DNA of 64,000 nucleotides from contig CM056993.1 in the NCBI GenBank assembly GCA_029891345.1, positions 224,573,924 to 224,637,923 of the forward strand. The letters run 5' to 3'. The notes beneath the pieces are model-generated. The model had not been told where the DNA came from. It saw nothing but the letters and a program-made list of their open reading frames with translations, and did not search any database. Shown piece after piece: positions 22,561-32,915 of the stretch. The position numbers and the translations under genes are program-made. The stretch's first letter is position 1. The number at the start of each line of letters is the position of its first letter. This stretch comes from Dryococelus australis (Eukaryota > Arthropoda > Insecta > Phasmatodea > Phasmatidae).

Positions 22561-25526
22561 GGTGGTATATGTTGCCGATAAGTGTGAACGAGAACCTAGA
22601 TATATTTTTATTCATTGCAAATGTAACAAAAATAAAAATTTTCGACATTTACTTTATGGAAGACAAATGAGGCAAAAGAAAAGTGTGTCGAGAGTTGCGA
22701 GCGAGCGCCGATTGGCGTGAGCGAGCATATCGTGTAGTTATTGTACATGCTTCACCGATGGTGGTCTATCCCGTGGATTCCACGTGCCCGACCCCTGGTC
22801 TACACTATATTAAGAACTAAAGTTTGCACCACTAAATGCTTTATGCGAAAATGTTGAGGACGGGGAACATGCCTACAATGGATCGTTAGTGCCCCACGGG
22901 GAGATATGTAAGATATGAAAGTTTGCCCCATGAAACAATTTTTGGGAAAATGACGTGGTTGGGGAACAGGCCAAGGGGGATTTACATGGCCCTGGGGGAG
23001 AGTTGCAAGTTATGGTTGCTGTCCCCCATCATCCACTTCCAAGGTTAGTGGTTTTTGTGCCCCACAATTAAGAAGAAATTAAGACTGCCCTGTAAAATGC
23101 TTTACTCCAAAATGATAAGGAGGGGGTAATGGGCCTATGCTGGATTGATATTGCCCGGGGGAGAGGTGCGAGTTATTGTTTCTGGCCTTCCCTCCCACTC
23201 ACTTCCGGGGAATCAATAGTGCCCCATGAGGAAAGGGAACAGTTACAGTTACCAACCCCTTCCTGCCCAACTTCGAGGGGGGGGGGGGATGGTTGCCCCA
23301 CAATTAAGGTTTGTGTTTACCAAAAATGCTATTTTTGGGGAGCTGCTGTCGCCAAACCAAAAGGAGGGGTGTAAGACCTGTCTCCCATCCTTGTTCATTG
23401 CAATCCCCCCCCCCCCTAACAATTCTGGGAAGAGGTGCATATTGAATTTTCCCATATTCTGTATGGCCCCACTTTCATATATTTTACTCGCGGTTTTCCC
23501 AGGAGGTTTTTTTTTTTACCCCACCCTCACTTTATAGCAGGCTAGGCCCTTAGAATTTACCACTCTCAAAAATATCACCCCTCCCACCCTTTTTGGCCTT
23601 TGAAAAAGTCATGAGGCTCATTATTTAATGTATTTTGTCGGAATATGTTATTTTCCTTACTTTTTAAGCTCTTTATCACCCCTAAAACCGGTTCGGTCAC
23701 AGAAGGTTAGGCCCTTCGAACGTATACTTCATCCTCAAAATTTCCCGTCATACCACTTTTTTCGCCTTCAGAAAGAACTATTTGACTCAGTGTTTATCGT
23801 ACTTTCGTATAATTTGATACTTTACTTTCTTCTTAAGCGCTATATCCCCTAAAACCGGTTAAGCAATTTGGGCAACTTCCCCTACCATAAGTGCACACCA
23901 TAAGGTGTACCATAATTATGGTGCAATGTATCATAATTTCGGTATCTTGGACGCTAAATACGAAATTCTTACCATGATTGAATCTGCAAATGCCCAGCTT
24001 TCCAATAACCTATTGTAGGTTCATGTCGGACCAATCAATAGTTAACAATTATTATTAAATATTCCATAATTAGACCATAATTTGACAATTTTCTACCATT
24101 GCAAATGCGGTATGGGATGTGCGAGCGAGCGCCGATACGCGCAAGCGACCACATGCCGGAGTTCGCAGACAATACTGTGCCATGAATAAATTCTCGTACG
24201 ATTAGCTGCATCATCGACTGTGGCTGGGCACGCAGTTTCCTCGTGCCCACCCCTGGAATACACTATATTCAAGAAGACGAGTTTGAACCATTAAACTCTT
24301 CACGCGAAAATGGCGAAGAAGGGGTAACAAGCCTAGGGGAGATAGATAGTGTCCCAGGGAGAGAGGTGCAAGTTATTTTTGCCAACCCCCTCCCCTACTT
24401 CTGGGGGAGGGGTTTTTCTTATCATAGTAATCAAGGATAAAGTTTGCCCCCGTTAAACAATTTATGCAAAAATAGCGAGAAGGGAAGGAACGGATATAAG
24501 GGGAATCGATAGTGCCCCATGTAAAAAAAAGGGGTCAGTTATGTTTGCCCCTTCCACAACTTCCGGGGGGAGGGCTTTTTGTACGCCACAGTTAAGGTTC
24601 GTGTTAACCAAACATTGTATTAACGGGGGGCTGCTGTGGCGAAACCAAGAGGAGAGGGGGAAGCCGACCCCCTACACCGGTTTTCCATCCTTCCTCTTTT
24701 TCAAACCCACCTACCACCCAAATATCGCCACCTCCCCCCTGGGAGGAGATAGCCGAACAAGGTGGGCGTGTTTTGCATGTTCCCAAATTTATGTATGGCC
24801 CTACTTTCATATATTTTTCTCGTGGTTTCGCAGGAGGCTGTTTATGTTTACCCCACCCTCAAAAGACCATAGCAGGTTAGGCCCTTTGAACCTACCACCC
24901 TGCTCAAAAATTTTCCTCTCGCCCTTTATCGCCTTCGCAAATTGCTATATTGCTCATTTTTATTGTATTTTTTAAATTCGGTACTTACCTTTCTTTTCAA
25001 AACTCTATCCCCCGTAAAACAGGTTAGGCCCTTTGGTCTACTTCCCCTACCTTAAATGCATGCTATGATTTGTACCACAATTGTGGTACAAAGCTACCTT
25101 GATCCATTTTCGCATACCATGATTATGCACATAACGTACCACAATTTCGGTATTTCGTACGGTGATGTAGAAATTCATACCATATGTCGATCTGCACCTC
25201 CCCAGCTTTCCAATAAGCTAACATATGATCAAATCGAACAAATAGATCGCCCAAAATTTTACCATTTTCCCCATTGCAAGTGCAGGAGAGGATGTGCGAG
25301 CGAGCACTGATAGTTCGAGCGAGTACATGCCGGAATTCTCAGTCAACATTGTACCATAAATACAATTTCGTACGATTACGTGCTTCACTGATTGTGGCTT
25401 AGCTCGCATAATCCGCGTGCCCTTCCCTACTGGCACATAAATGTAAGGTGGGATAAAGACTCCCGTGTAGAGTAGGGATTTAATACTCAAAGGATAAATA
25501 ATGGCATGTGCCATGGTCCGTTCGAC

Positions 25527-25550
25527 GGGGGGGGGGGGGGGGGGGGGGGG
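25527..25550 (+). repeat. Poly-G tract of 24 bases
   Basis: An uninterrupted run of G within one of the G-rich subunits. It can form G-quadruplex structures and is prone to sequencing and assembly length error. Confidence 0.9.
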
Positions 25551-25740
25551 AGGGAGGAGTGTTTTCGTGCTCCTTTGCTATTCAAGAACGAAAGTTTGCG
25601 TAGTCAAACACTTTACGTCTAAACGGTACGAGGGAGGGTAACGGACCTAGGAAGGATCGATAGTGCCCAATGGGAAAATGAGTCAGTTATGGTTGCTTAC
25701 CGCTCCCCCACTTCTGGTAACAAGGCCCCTAAATTAGCTT

Positions 25741-26769
25741 TAGCCATTTTTAACCATAATTTAACCTGAGAGAGAAAGTCAAGTGTTTTACCGTATTGAG
25801 ACAGTAACATTTTTTCTGAACTATTTTCAAGATGTTTTATTTTTGAGAGAGCTGCGTAAATTTTAAGTGCATAAGTCAGACTGTTAATTAAGTGTCACGT
25901 AAGGATTTTGAAATATGACCGTTACCCATGACCACTTCCCAACGGCGGCATTGTTTAAACATAATTCATTTTCTTGCTCATTGCCATTTAGGGAATTTTG
26001 ATTTTTCTTTAATTATTTTTCCAGCTTATTTGAAACAGATATTTTGAATTTGCACATTTAGAATCTTTTGAATAAATAAGTTTATGCTGTATTTGTGACG
26101 CCTGACACTTCTTCACATTTTCAGTTGGAAATAATTAAATAAGTGCTTTAGTATGTGTATAGTTGTGTACATTAAGTTTCTCAGCTGTATGTGCGGCAAA
26201 TAATCGTTTGCTGGTAAAGAAGGTGGTGTTGTCAAAGCTGAGTTTCTACGCATCATACATACTGGGTCCTAAACTGAGCACAGCCGAGCATAAACATATT
26301 TCTTTGAAACAGTATTTATTTCATTTTATCCGCTCACTGAATCACAAGTATTGTCAACACATATAATATTCTATTTTGTCATGTGGTGCATAAATTAAAT
26401 TTCTGGATATTAAACTGAGTTGGCCTAGGTTATGTTTTGCACATTTTCAAAATAAAAAGTGGTCACTCCAACATACGGGCTATTATGATACTGTGTTTAC
26501 TCCAGAGGGCACTACACGTTACATTATTTTAAGAGTGCCGCGCACCACATTACAGTGTTACAATATTTATCGTTAACAAGCATGAAGATCAATCTTCTGC
26601 TGTAGGTAATTAAACAAACTTATACGATAAGAAAATTAAAAGAAGGCAGAAATATCACAATACTAAATAAGACTTTTATGTGTATTGGTTAACATTTGGC
26701 CTACTCATGCTTAAAAGCTCAAATAATGTTTGTACACAATCAACTGGGTATGTTGTGTGTGTAACTCAG
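25741..26769. other. AT-rich stretch without a gene
   Basis: Nothing recognisable on either strand apart from short chance frames. Confidence 0.5.
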
Positions 26770-26990
26770 TGAAACATTATTACTGTTTATAATTTAAGTC
26801 ATTGCCAGAAAACTTTTATGTCTAGAATATCTTTGTCTAAAAGCAGTAATGTGCAAATATCTGCACCATGTTATCGGCTACTTGTGGTTATTTGATTTAG
26901 CTTCGGTTTGTATTATTTGTTAGTATTATTCTATAAATAAACATGCTCTGGCAATAATTTAAATTATAAACAGTACTAAAGTATCACATG
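26770..26990. repeat. Small hairpin-forming repeat (MITE-like)
   Basis: TACTGTTTATAATTTAAGTC at about 26780 returns inverted (AATTTAAATTATAAACAGTA) near 26960-26980. Weaker matches extend the arms to about 50 bases. It is a short non-coding element or relic. Confidence 0.5.
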
Positions 26991-27013
26991 AAATAATTAA
27001 AACAATCGCGTTA

Positions 27014-27095
27014 TTCAAAGGAGATTTGAGTGCTAAGCCCTAAACACCAAGCTGCACGAACACATGTACCAACCCACTGAGCTACGCACACAACT
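27014..27095 (-). repeat. tRNA-like sequence, probable SINE or tRNA relic
   Basis: On the minus strand GTAGCTCAGTGGGTTGGTAC matches a polymerase III A box in a D-arm context. About 50 bases downstream GCACTCAAATCTCC resembles a B box. The acceptor stem and anticodon arm do not fold convincingly, so this is not called as a functional tRNA. Confidence 0.4.
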
Positions 27096-27540
27096 GGCAG
27101 CCTAACTGTGTATCAGGTTATATACGTGACAAAAAACATGGTTATCATCTTTTTTTTAAGATGTGTTTATTGTTTCATTATGACCGTGCGAGTAAATTGA
27201 AACGTTTCCCGTTACTTACACATACACTAATGTTCATTTTGTACATAAATACATTTTATGGAACCCGTAATATTTTCGTAAACGGACATATAGGCCTTGA
27301 TCTTGTTACTCAGGTGACCGTCATCTTGTCTGTCGCAGCTCAGTGCGTATATCAGAAACTTAGAACATGTTCTATTAAGTCAAGTGCCCAAAATTGCATT
27401 CAGATTGCTCAGTGAACATAGCCTTCCATTTCGAGTGCCTAGAAATTGATGGGAAATGCCGATTTGACGGCAAGGTCTAGGGACTTAAGGTGCGAAGCGT
27501 CATTAAGACGGTAGTGTCGCTATCTTGATGACATTTTTTT

Positions 27541-27605
27541 TTCCACCATTTTGCACCTGGGAGCCATCTTGGCAGCCTGTACGGCGTGCCCGCCATCTTG
27601 GTGGC
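27541..27605. repeat. Short repeat with GCCATCTTGG units
   Basis: GAGCCATCTTGGCAG and CCGCCATCTTGGTGG occur within about 50 bases, directly abutting the left end of the mariner-like element at 27606. The same decamer is arrayed at 46740-46830. Confidence 0.5.
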
Positions 27606-29045
27606 CACCCCTCGACAGTGCGTATGACGATATAATAAACACATTGATATTTTCTGGTTATTCGAGATCGCTGAAGAACAATGACGAAGCGAACTGCGCC
27701 GCCGCACGGAACTATGGGCAGACGTAGCACCATCCTGTAGAAACTGTAGCCATCCTGTAGCTGGTGTTTGTTTAATCAAATGCCAGCCTCAGACCGTGTT
27801 TTTTCATTTATTATGATATCAGGTGTTCAAATTAATGACCTTGTGCATTGATACATACTGTAAAGCGATTCTGAGCAGACATTATAGTGCATGCCGAATT
27901 TAATCTGGATATATCGCAAAAAGAGGTCGTCTTATACGGCCTTTCATGTCTTCAGCAGTCATCTGCTGGTCTTTGAGGACCGGTTGCTTTAATGTTCCTT
28001 ACATATACAAATCCATAGGCATTACATCTAGGGAATGTGCAGGCCATTTAGTGTTTCCAGACCGACCGATCCAACGATCACCGACAGTTATTTTCGTGCA
28101 AACGTAATTTTCTGTGTATAATGAGCAGGGCATCCGTCATATTGGAACCACATGGATTAAGTTACGTCCAGTGCGATGTCTTCCAATAATTACATCAGCA
28201 CTTGGAACTGTAACTAGTTGATGCTATTTAGTCTCCCGTCAATAAAATAGGGACCAATTAGGAGATTGTGTACAACACAGCACCCCATGTTTATAGACTA
28301 TGGTCTCCATTGATCCACTTCTCTCAGCCAGTGTGGGTTGTCAACTGACTAGTGGTGCACGTTGCGAAGGTTAATCTGCATAAGGTTTGTAAATGATGCT
28401 TCATCGGTGAACAAGATCTTGGACAGGAATGTGTCACGGGTTTGTAGTTTTTGTAGACACCATTCGGAAACCTTTACCCGATAATTTCCATGTAGCAGTT
28501 GATGAACTGAAATGTGTAAAAAGGTGCAGTTTGTTGCTATATAACGGCGTATTCGCAGAATACGCCGTTGACTAATCCCACTCTCATCTTCAAGCTTCCT
28601 CGTGCTAACATGTGGATTGTGTGCTACCACAGCTAAGCTGTTAAATTGCATTTCCCTCATCTGTCGCTGCTTTTCGTCGTTGGAGTTATTTACTTCTCAC
28701 ACTTCCAGTTTCTCGAAATGTTTTTATAATGTTGCAAAAACAGATCGTGCTGGTGTGGCACGATTAGAATATCTCTTAGCATACAATCGCACTGCTGTTC
28801 TAATGCTGCGGTGATATTCGCTATAAATTAAAATCATATCAATCATCATGGCTGTCGTGTGCATAGTACCAGTTCGAACAATGTCACGAAGAAGTTGTCT
28901 GATCGTTACTACAGCACAGCACAGACTAATTGCTCATTGTTCCGTGCGGCAGTGCAGTTTGCTTCGTCATTGACCTTCAGCAATCTTGAATGACTGGCAA
29001 ATGTCATCGTATTTATTGCATCTTAATACACACTATCGAGGGGTG
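27606..29045 (-). mobile_element. Mariner-like element with long TIRs (copy B), about 1.44 kb
   Basis: The left end (CACCCCTCGACAGTGCGTAT at 27606) matches the reverse complement of the right end (CACCCCTCGATAGTGTGTAT, ending at 29045). The similarity continues inward to about 27716 and 28938 through the block AATGACGAAGC.AACTGC, so the TIRs are about 110 bp. A transposase is encoded on the minus strand. The ends differ from those of the 35169 copy, so this is another family with the same architecture. I see no clear TA duplication at the edges. Confidence 0.8.
27940..28700 (-). pseudogene. Mariner-like transposase (broken)
   Basis: The minus-strand frame 28660-28349 contains the end of the DNA-binding part (HNPHVSTRKLEDESGISQRR, a helix-turn-helix segment). 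It then runs to the first catalytic Asp in SKILFTDEASFTN. Further along, in changing frames, I read a second-Asp segment near 28140 (YDGCPAHYT, family pattern D-G-A-P-A-H) and a third-Asp segment near 28030 (WPAHSLDVMPMDLY, family pattern SPD-x-x-P-x-D). The three Asp positions are still visible, but several stops and frame changes lie between them. The enzyme would cut and paste the element. Confidence 0.8.
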
Positions 29046-29633
29046 TTAATAAGTTATAATTCCATTAACTCATCACCATATGCACTGTAGAAGGGTGTAA
29101 AATATCGTTATTCCATTGAAATTAACGAAGTTGGCCTTTGTATCTTCTTTAACCGTCCACGGACGGGGAAATTACCACTATCAAGTTATTAGCACCTTAG
29201 TCCCAAGCAATTTTCGTCTGAAACATTTTCTTCTATTACTGAAAATGCCGGTGTTATTCAGATGGCCTGCCTTAGGTGCCTCACACGGTTTATCTCTGAA
29301 AAACAAGTTTCGCTGAGCAAAACATTTTATGATGGATGAATGTACAACTGGGAAACCACAATGATGTTGATATTAATAACAAATTTTACTAAGAAATCTC
29401 ACACTGCAGTTTCAGAAAATACAGCTGAAATACCCGGCATTGCCAGGTTGTAAAAGGGCAATGAGAAATATACGACGTCTTTATAAGGGTTGCGAGCCAA
29501 GTAGGGGGCTAGAGCCCAATTTGGCATACATATTATTTTAAGCTGGGTTCTGAAGGGCATATCTGACAAAATTGGTGGAGTTCCATCAAACACATACATA
29601 CAAAATTTGTCTTATACATATGTATATATATAT
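29046..29633. other. Region without a recognisable gene
   Basis: A minus-strand 66-codon frame at 29599-29399 has no recognisable motif. Nothing else is seen. Confidence 0.4.
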
Positions 29634-29914
29634 ATTAAAGCAGCATCGTAGAATTTCCATCTTGGTTTGAAACAGAACATTTCTTGGATGACGTTATCAA
29701 ACACATTGCTGCTGTGTCAAAGTGTCTCCCATAAAATGTGTTTATACACTTTTTTAAACTTATATATATCTGTAAATAGTGAGGTGTACTCGCAAGCTTT
29801 GTAAGACCAATCTTACAGTTTCATACATGATATCCACATTCAGTTTATTACTGAATTAATCCAAGAAATGTTCTGTTTCAAATCAAAATGGAAATTCTAC
29901 GATGCGGCTTTAAA
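29634..29914. mobile_element. MITE-like hairpin element, about 280 bp
   Basis: The left arm (29634-29692, containing CATCGTAGAATTTCCAT and GTTTGAAACAGAACATTTCT) returns almost perfectly inverted at 29860-29912. The arms are about 52-55 bp and border a TA-rich left flank. The low arm divergence suggests a fairly young insertion. No coding capacity. Confidence 0.85.
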
Positions 29915-30129
29915 ATATACCCTGGAAACATAAGTTAACCTTATATCCAGCTGTTGCTAAAAAAATAGCTATCACTACACTTTGAATGACTAAGTTTAAA
30001 TATTCATACTCCTTTTTTATTTTAAAAGCTTTTGTACTATGTAAAAATTACAAAATTGTTTTAATGGGATATTCTGGAAATATATTATATTACCATGATA
30101 CACGAAAATTATTCGTTTTCTTGAGGTGG

Positions 30130-30440
30130 TGGCTTTTGTGGTGCGAGTGTGTGAGTGATTGTGTTGGTGGAAATACTGGTAATCGGGAATTTAATGGTAA
30201 TTTTGGTGGTGCCGCTGGTGATGATTGTGGTCGTGATAATGTTGATTGTGTTGGTGATAATGGTTGTGCTTTCTTTGGAATAGTGGTGGTTGTGATTGTG
30301 TTGGTGACTGGTGGTTGCAATGGTGGTGAGTGGTGCTTATTGTGGTTGTGATTGTAGTGATTATGTTGGCGATGGTTATGCTGGTGATTGTGGTGATGGT
30401 TGTGATGACATTTGTGGTGATGATCGTGGTGGTGTTGGAC
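30130..30440. repeat. GGT/GTT-rich simple repeat
   Basis: A plus-strand run of GGTGRTTGTG-type units with no fixed period. It produces apparent long frames on both strands (Gly/Val/Cys-rich or His/Asn-rich), which I consider artefacts. It ends about 330 bases before the FBXL16 exon. Confidence 0.8.
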
Positions 30441-30770
30441 TGTAGAAGGAAAGTGGAATAGAATTTGCATGTCAGGTGTTCTTAAACACACTCTGTGTTC
30501 CAACATCATGTTTTTGTGCTAACAGCACTATCAACACTAACATGTGTATAATTTGAAGATAATCCACTTTTGATGTAATTAATATGTTTGAAACATTGTT
30601 ACACATCGTCTAGCCTAGTTTAAAGGCAATGTACTACACTATATGTGGAAGTATATTATTGTTATGTACTAGGATAGGCAATTTGAGAAGTGAGCATGTT
30701 GAGAGTGACAGTAGTGTTGGCACTGGGCGAGGCAGAAGACAGCAGGTAAGGTGAAGTGTATGGGTTACAG

Positions 30771-31062
30771 GCACTGTTCGAGCTGGAGCTGGCTGGCTGT
30801 AACGAGGTGACGGAGGCCGGGCTGTGGGCCTGCCTCACGCCGCGCATAGTCTCACTCACGCTCACTGACTGCATCAACGTGGCAGACGAGGCGGTGGGTG
30901 CCGTTGCGCAGCTGTTGCCCTCACTCTACGAGTTCTCGCTGCAGGCGTACCACGTCACTGACGCTGCGCTTGGCTACTTCTCGCCCAAGCAGAGCAACTC
31001 GCTCAGCATCCTGCGACTTCAGTCCTGCTGGGAGCTTACCAACCACGGCGTAGTCAATATCG
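30771..31062 (+). CDS. FBXL16: FBXL16 internal exon (leucine-rich repeats)
   Basis: A GC-rich 292-base exon with an AG acceptor (TGGGTTACAG, ending 30770) and a GTGAGT donor starting at 31063. It reads in phase 0 and ends in phase 1. The frame is open throughout and contains [41 protein letters not shown] and [15 protein letters not shown]. These match the leucine-rich repeats of F-box/LRR protein 16 as I know it from vertebrates and insects. Each repeat shows the L-x-x-C-x-x-(I/V)-T-x-x-G pattern. F-box LRR proteins are normally substrate adaptors of SCF ubiquitin ligases, although FBXL16 itself has been reported to behave atypically. No neighbouring exon is seen, so the adjacent introns are probably longer than 30 kb on both sides. 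No defects are visible. This is the only confident host gene part in the window. Confidence 0.93.
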
Positions 31063-31489
31063 GTGAGTATCCATCCTCATTACCTCACACTTCTCTGTCT
31101 TCATACTTCTGTAGCCTACTACATACATGTGTGTTTCCTAGGAGTGGGCTTCTTTCTCTCACGTCTTTATGAGGAACTCATTGCCCTTTTTTTTTTTAAG
31201 GAATATTGAAATATTTTATTATTAAATGGTAACAGATGTATAAATGTATTTATATTGGAATGTCATTGCATTTTGCCCATTCCTTGTTGTTACAACAACA
31301 TACAGCAATGGAAAAACTACATAGTGAGAAACGAAATTAGTTTTCTATTGTACTCACAGAAAACCGTTATAAATACGATAAAACAAAATTTTATTTTCGA
31401 GAATAGATGTGTAAATATATATGTATAATAGGTCATTAAAATCGAAAGTGGACAAAAAGTTATAAGCAGTAATATACCCTCTATTAACT
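31063..31489. other. Start of FBXL16 intron
   Basis: Intronic sequence following the GTGAGT donor, increasingly AT-rich. No further feature is seen. Confidence 0.6.
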
Positions 31490-32055
31490 GTAAAAACCTT
31501 TAAAACAAACCTTTTCATTATAAATGAACTAAAAAAAGAAAAATAGTTATAGTAGTTACAAAATTTGTAGAACTTGTAAGACGTGGTCGAGTAGCCGGAA
31601 TAACCTTTACTACAAACTATTATGTATATATCAATTTATATTGGATATATAAAAGCTTGGTGCAATATAGAACATTTACCTCATTTGTGTAAGCGAAGTA
31701 AGCACATATTTTGAGTTATAATCTTAAATTTTCTCAATATAAAATATATACCTCATCTGCATAATCATAGTAAGCACATATATTGCGTAAGGCTGTTAAC
31801 TATTCGCAATATAGAACGTATAACTTATTTGTGCAAGCTTAGGAAGAACATATCTTGCACAAGGCTCTTAAATATTAGTGCCAAGCTTTTATATACTAAA
31901 TATAAATTCATATAAATATAATTATTTATAGTAAAATTTATTACTGCTTATCAACCACGTCTTACAAGTTCTACAAATTCTGTACTGTCTATAATAATTT
32001 TTCTCTTGTTAGAGCATTTATAAATAAAAGGTTTGTTTTAAAATGTTTTTATATG
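31490..32055. mobile_element. Foldback element with internal tandem units, about 565 bp
   Basis: The left arm (about 31490-31592, with AAAACAAACCTTTT and AATTTGTAGAACTTGTAAGA) returns inverted at about 31960-32050. Just inside, TATATAAAAGCTTGG (31648) is mirrored by CCAAGCTTTTATATA (about 31885). The loop holds three units of about 75 bp starting near 31662, 31736 and 31806. These share CAATATA.AAC and GTAAGCACATAT. It lies in the FBXL16 intron, about 430 bases after the exon. No protein is encoded. Confidence 0.8.
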
Positions 32056-32056
32056 A

Positions 32057-32398
32057 TTGTATACTTTTCAATTTTTAGTCTTAACGTTATTTTTGTTTTT
32101 TGTTATATATGCAGACTATTTTTATATTAATTTATATATTCGTGAGACTAAAAATACTAAAAATGTGCACTTAAACACTGGTGACCCTATCCAAACTTTG
32201 GGCTGCAACCTGACAAAGAGTGATACAAAAAATATAGGTGAGACTGAAAAGACTAAATATGTGAGATTTAACAATGGTGGCCCCTTCCACACTTCGGGCT
32301 GCAACCTGACAAACAGTAATGCGCTGCAGGCAGACTGCATGCCAGTTCAATGTATAGAGGTCGGACAAACACCGTACATACAAATCAATTCAAGTTAA
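32057..32398 (+). CDS. Unrecognised small protein with an internal duplication
   Basis: A 113-codon frame with an ATG. Residues 1-20 are strongly hydrophobic (QFLVLTLFLFFVIYADYFY), like a signal peptide or membrane anchor. The rest contains two copies of a module of about 32 residues: the first with HLNTGDPIQTLGCNLTKSD, the second with RFNNGGPFHTSGCNLTNSN. The DNA is a tandem duplication of about 95 bases (32151-32245 and 32246-32340). Each module has one Cys in an N-glycosylation-like CNLT. The tail has two more Cys. I do not recognise it. It could be a chance frame over a duplicated sequence or a fragment of a mobile-element protein. The frame survived duplication without a shift, which is mild support for coding. 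Confidence 0.25.
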   Translation: MYTFQFLVLTLFLFFVIYADYFYINLYIRETKNTKNVHLNTGDPIQTLGCNLTKSDTKNIGETEKTKYVRFNNGGPFHTSGCNLTNSNALQADCMPVQCIEVGQTPYIQINSS

Positions 32399-32702
32399 AT
32401 AAAAGATTTTAATAAAAGAGGAAAAAAATAAAGAAAATTATAACTAATACCGGCTAGCCTTATGTTCTGAGCAGAACTAAGCCCGGTCTATTTCCTTCCA
32501 GTTAGTGATAAACAGAGAATAGCACTTCCCGATATATGATGACTACTATTTCTTCGCCCCACCTAACAATTCTCATTTTTTCTCATATTTTGTATCAATC
32601 TTCTTTGTTTTCAGTAGTTTTTTCGGTGACTAAATGCTTAAATTTTCTAGTTATTGAGAATTATTTTTATTTACTTTTTCTGTTTTTTATTTGTCAGTCT
32701 AA

Positions 32703-32915
32703 GGGTGCATTCAAAGTGGAGCGGCGAGCAGAGAGGAGAGCGGCGCGGTGACCAAAGAGGTGACGTGGGAAGGAATCCAACCAATTACACACCTCCTTCC
32801 TCGCCGCTCTCCTCGCTGCTCCACTATACGCACTTCCATTACTTTACATTGGTTTGATTCCGTCCCGCTTCACCTCTTTGCTCATCCCGCTGCTCTCCTC
32901 TCTGCACGCAGCTGC
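32703..32915. repeat. GC-rich inverted repeat with three pairing segments (MITE-like)
   Basis: The segment 32721-32763 (GCAGAGAGGAGAGCGGCG... CAAAGAGGTGA) is matched inverted at 32870-32915. In part, around GGAGCGGCGAG, it is also matched at about 32796-32826, so two alternative hairpins are possible. The left edge GGGTGCATTCAAAGTGGAGC resembles ends of some hAT-type MITEs, which is only a suggestion. Confidence 0.6.

Larger units (their letters stand above)
21240..25740. repeat. Degenerate higher-order tandem repeat block
   Basis: Several landmarks recur in the same order and orientation. GCGAGCGAGCGCCGAT is at 22697 and 24121, and a variant at 25296. GTATGGCCCYACTTTCATAT is at 23461 and 24792. 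CAGCTTTCCAATAA is near 23995 and 25203. An imperfect dyad around ACCATAATTATGGT is at 23908 and 25070. The spacing is about 1.2-1.4 kb, so the block is a higher-order repeat with about three partial copies. Inside each copy are one or more G-rich subunits of about 150 bp (for example 22823, 22916, 23062, 24275, 24439, 25580) built around AAAGTTTGC...CTTTAC and CACTTCCGGGG. No coding content. Confidence 0.8.

Noticed and set aside
24541-24975. 144-codon frame in the G-rich repeat block
   Set aside because: It spans repeat subunits with no domain, and equivalent subunits elsewhere in the block do not keep the frame.
22697-25310. CRISPR-like array from evenly recurring short phrases
   Set aside because: The spacing is over 1 kb and the intervening sequence is itself repeated. 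This is a higher-order tandem repeat in an animal genome.
27014-27095. Functional tRNA gene
   Set aside because: A and B boxes are suggestive, but the acceptor and anticodon arms do not pair. The same holds for 40045-40115 and 54271-54357.
30090-30509. His/Asn-rich minus-strand and Gly/Val-rich plus-strand frames
   Set aside because: Both are produced by the GGT/GTT simple repeat and have no recognisable domain.
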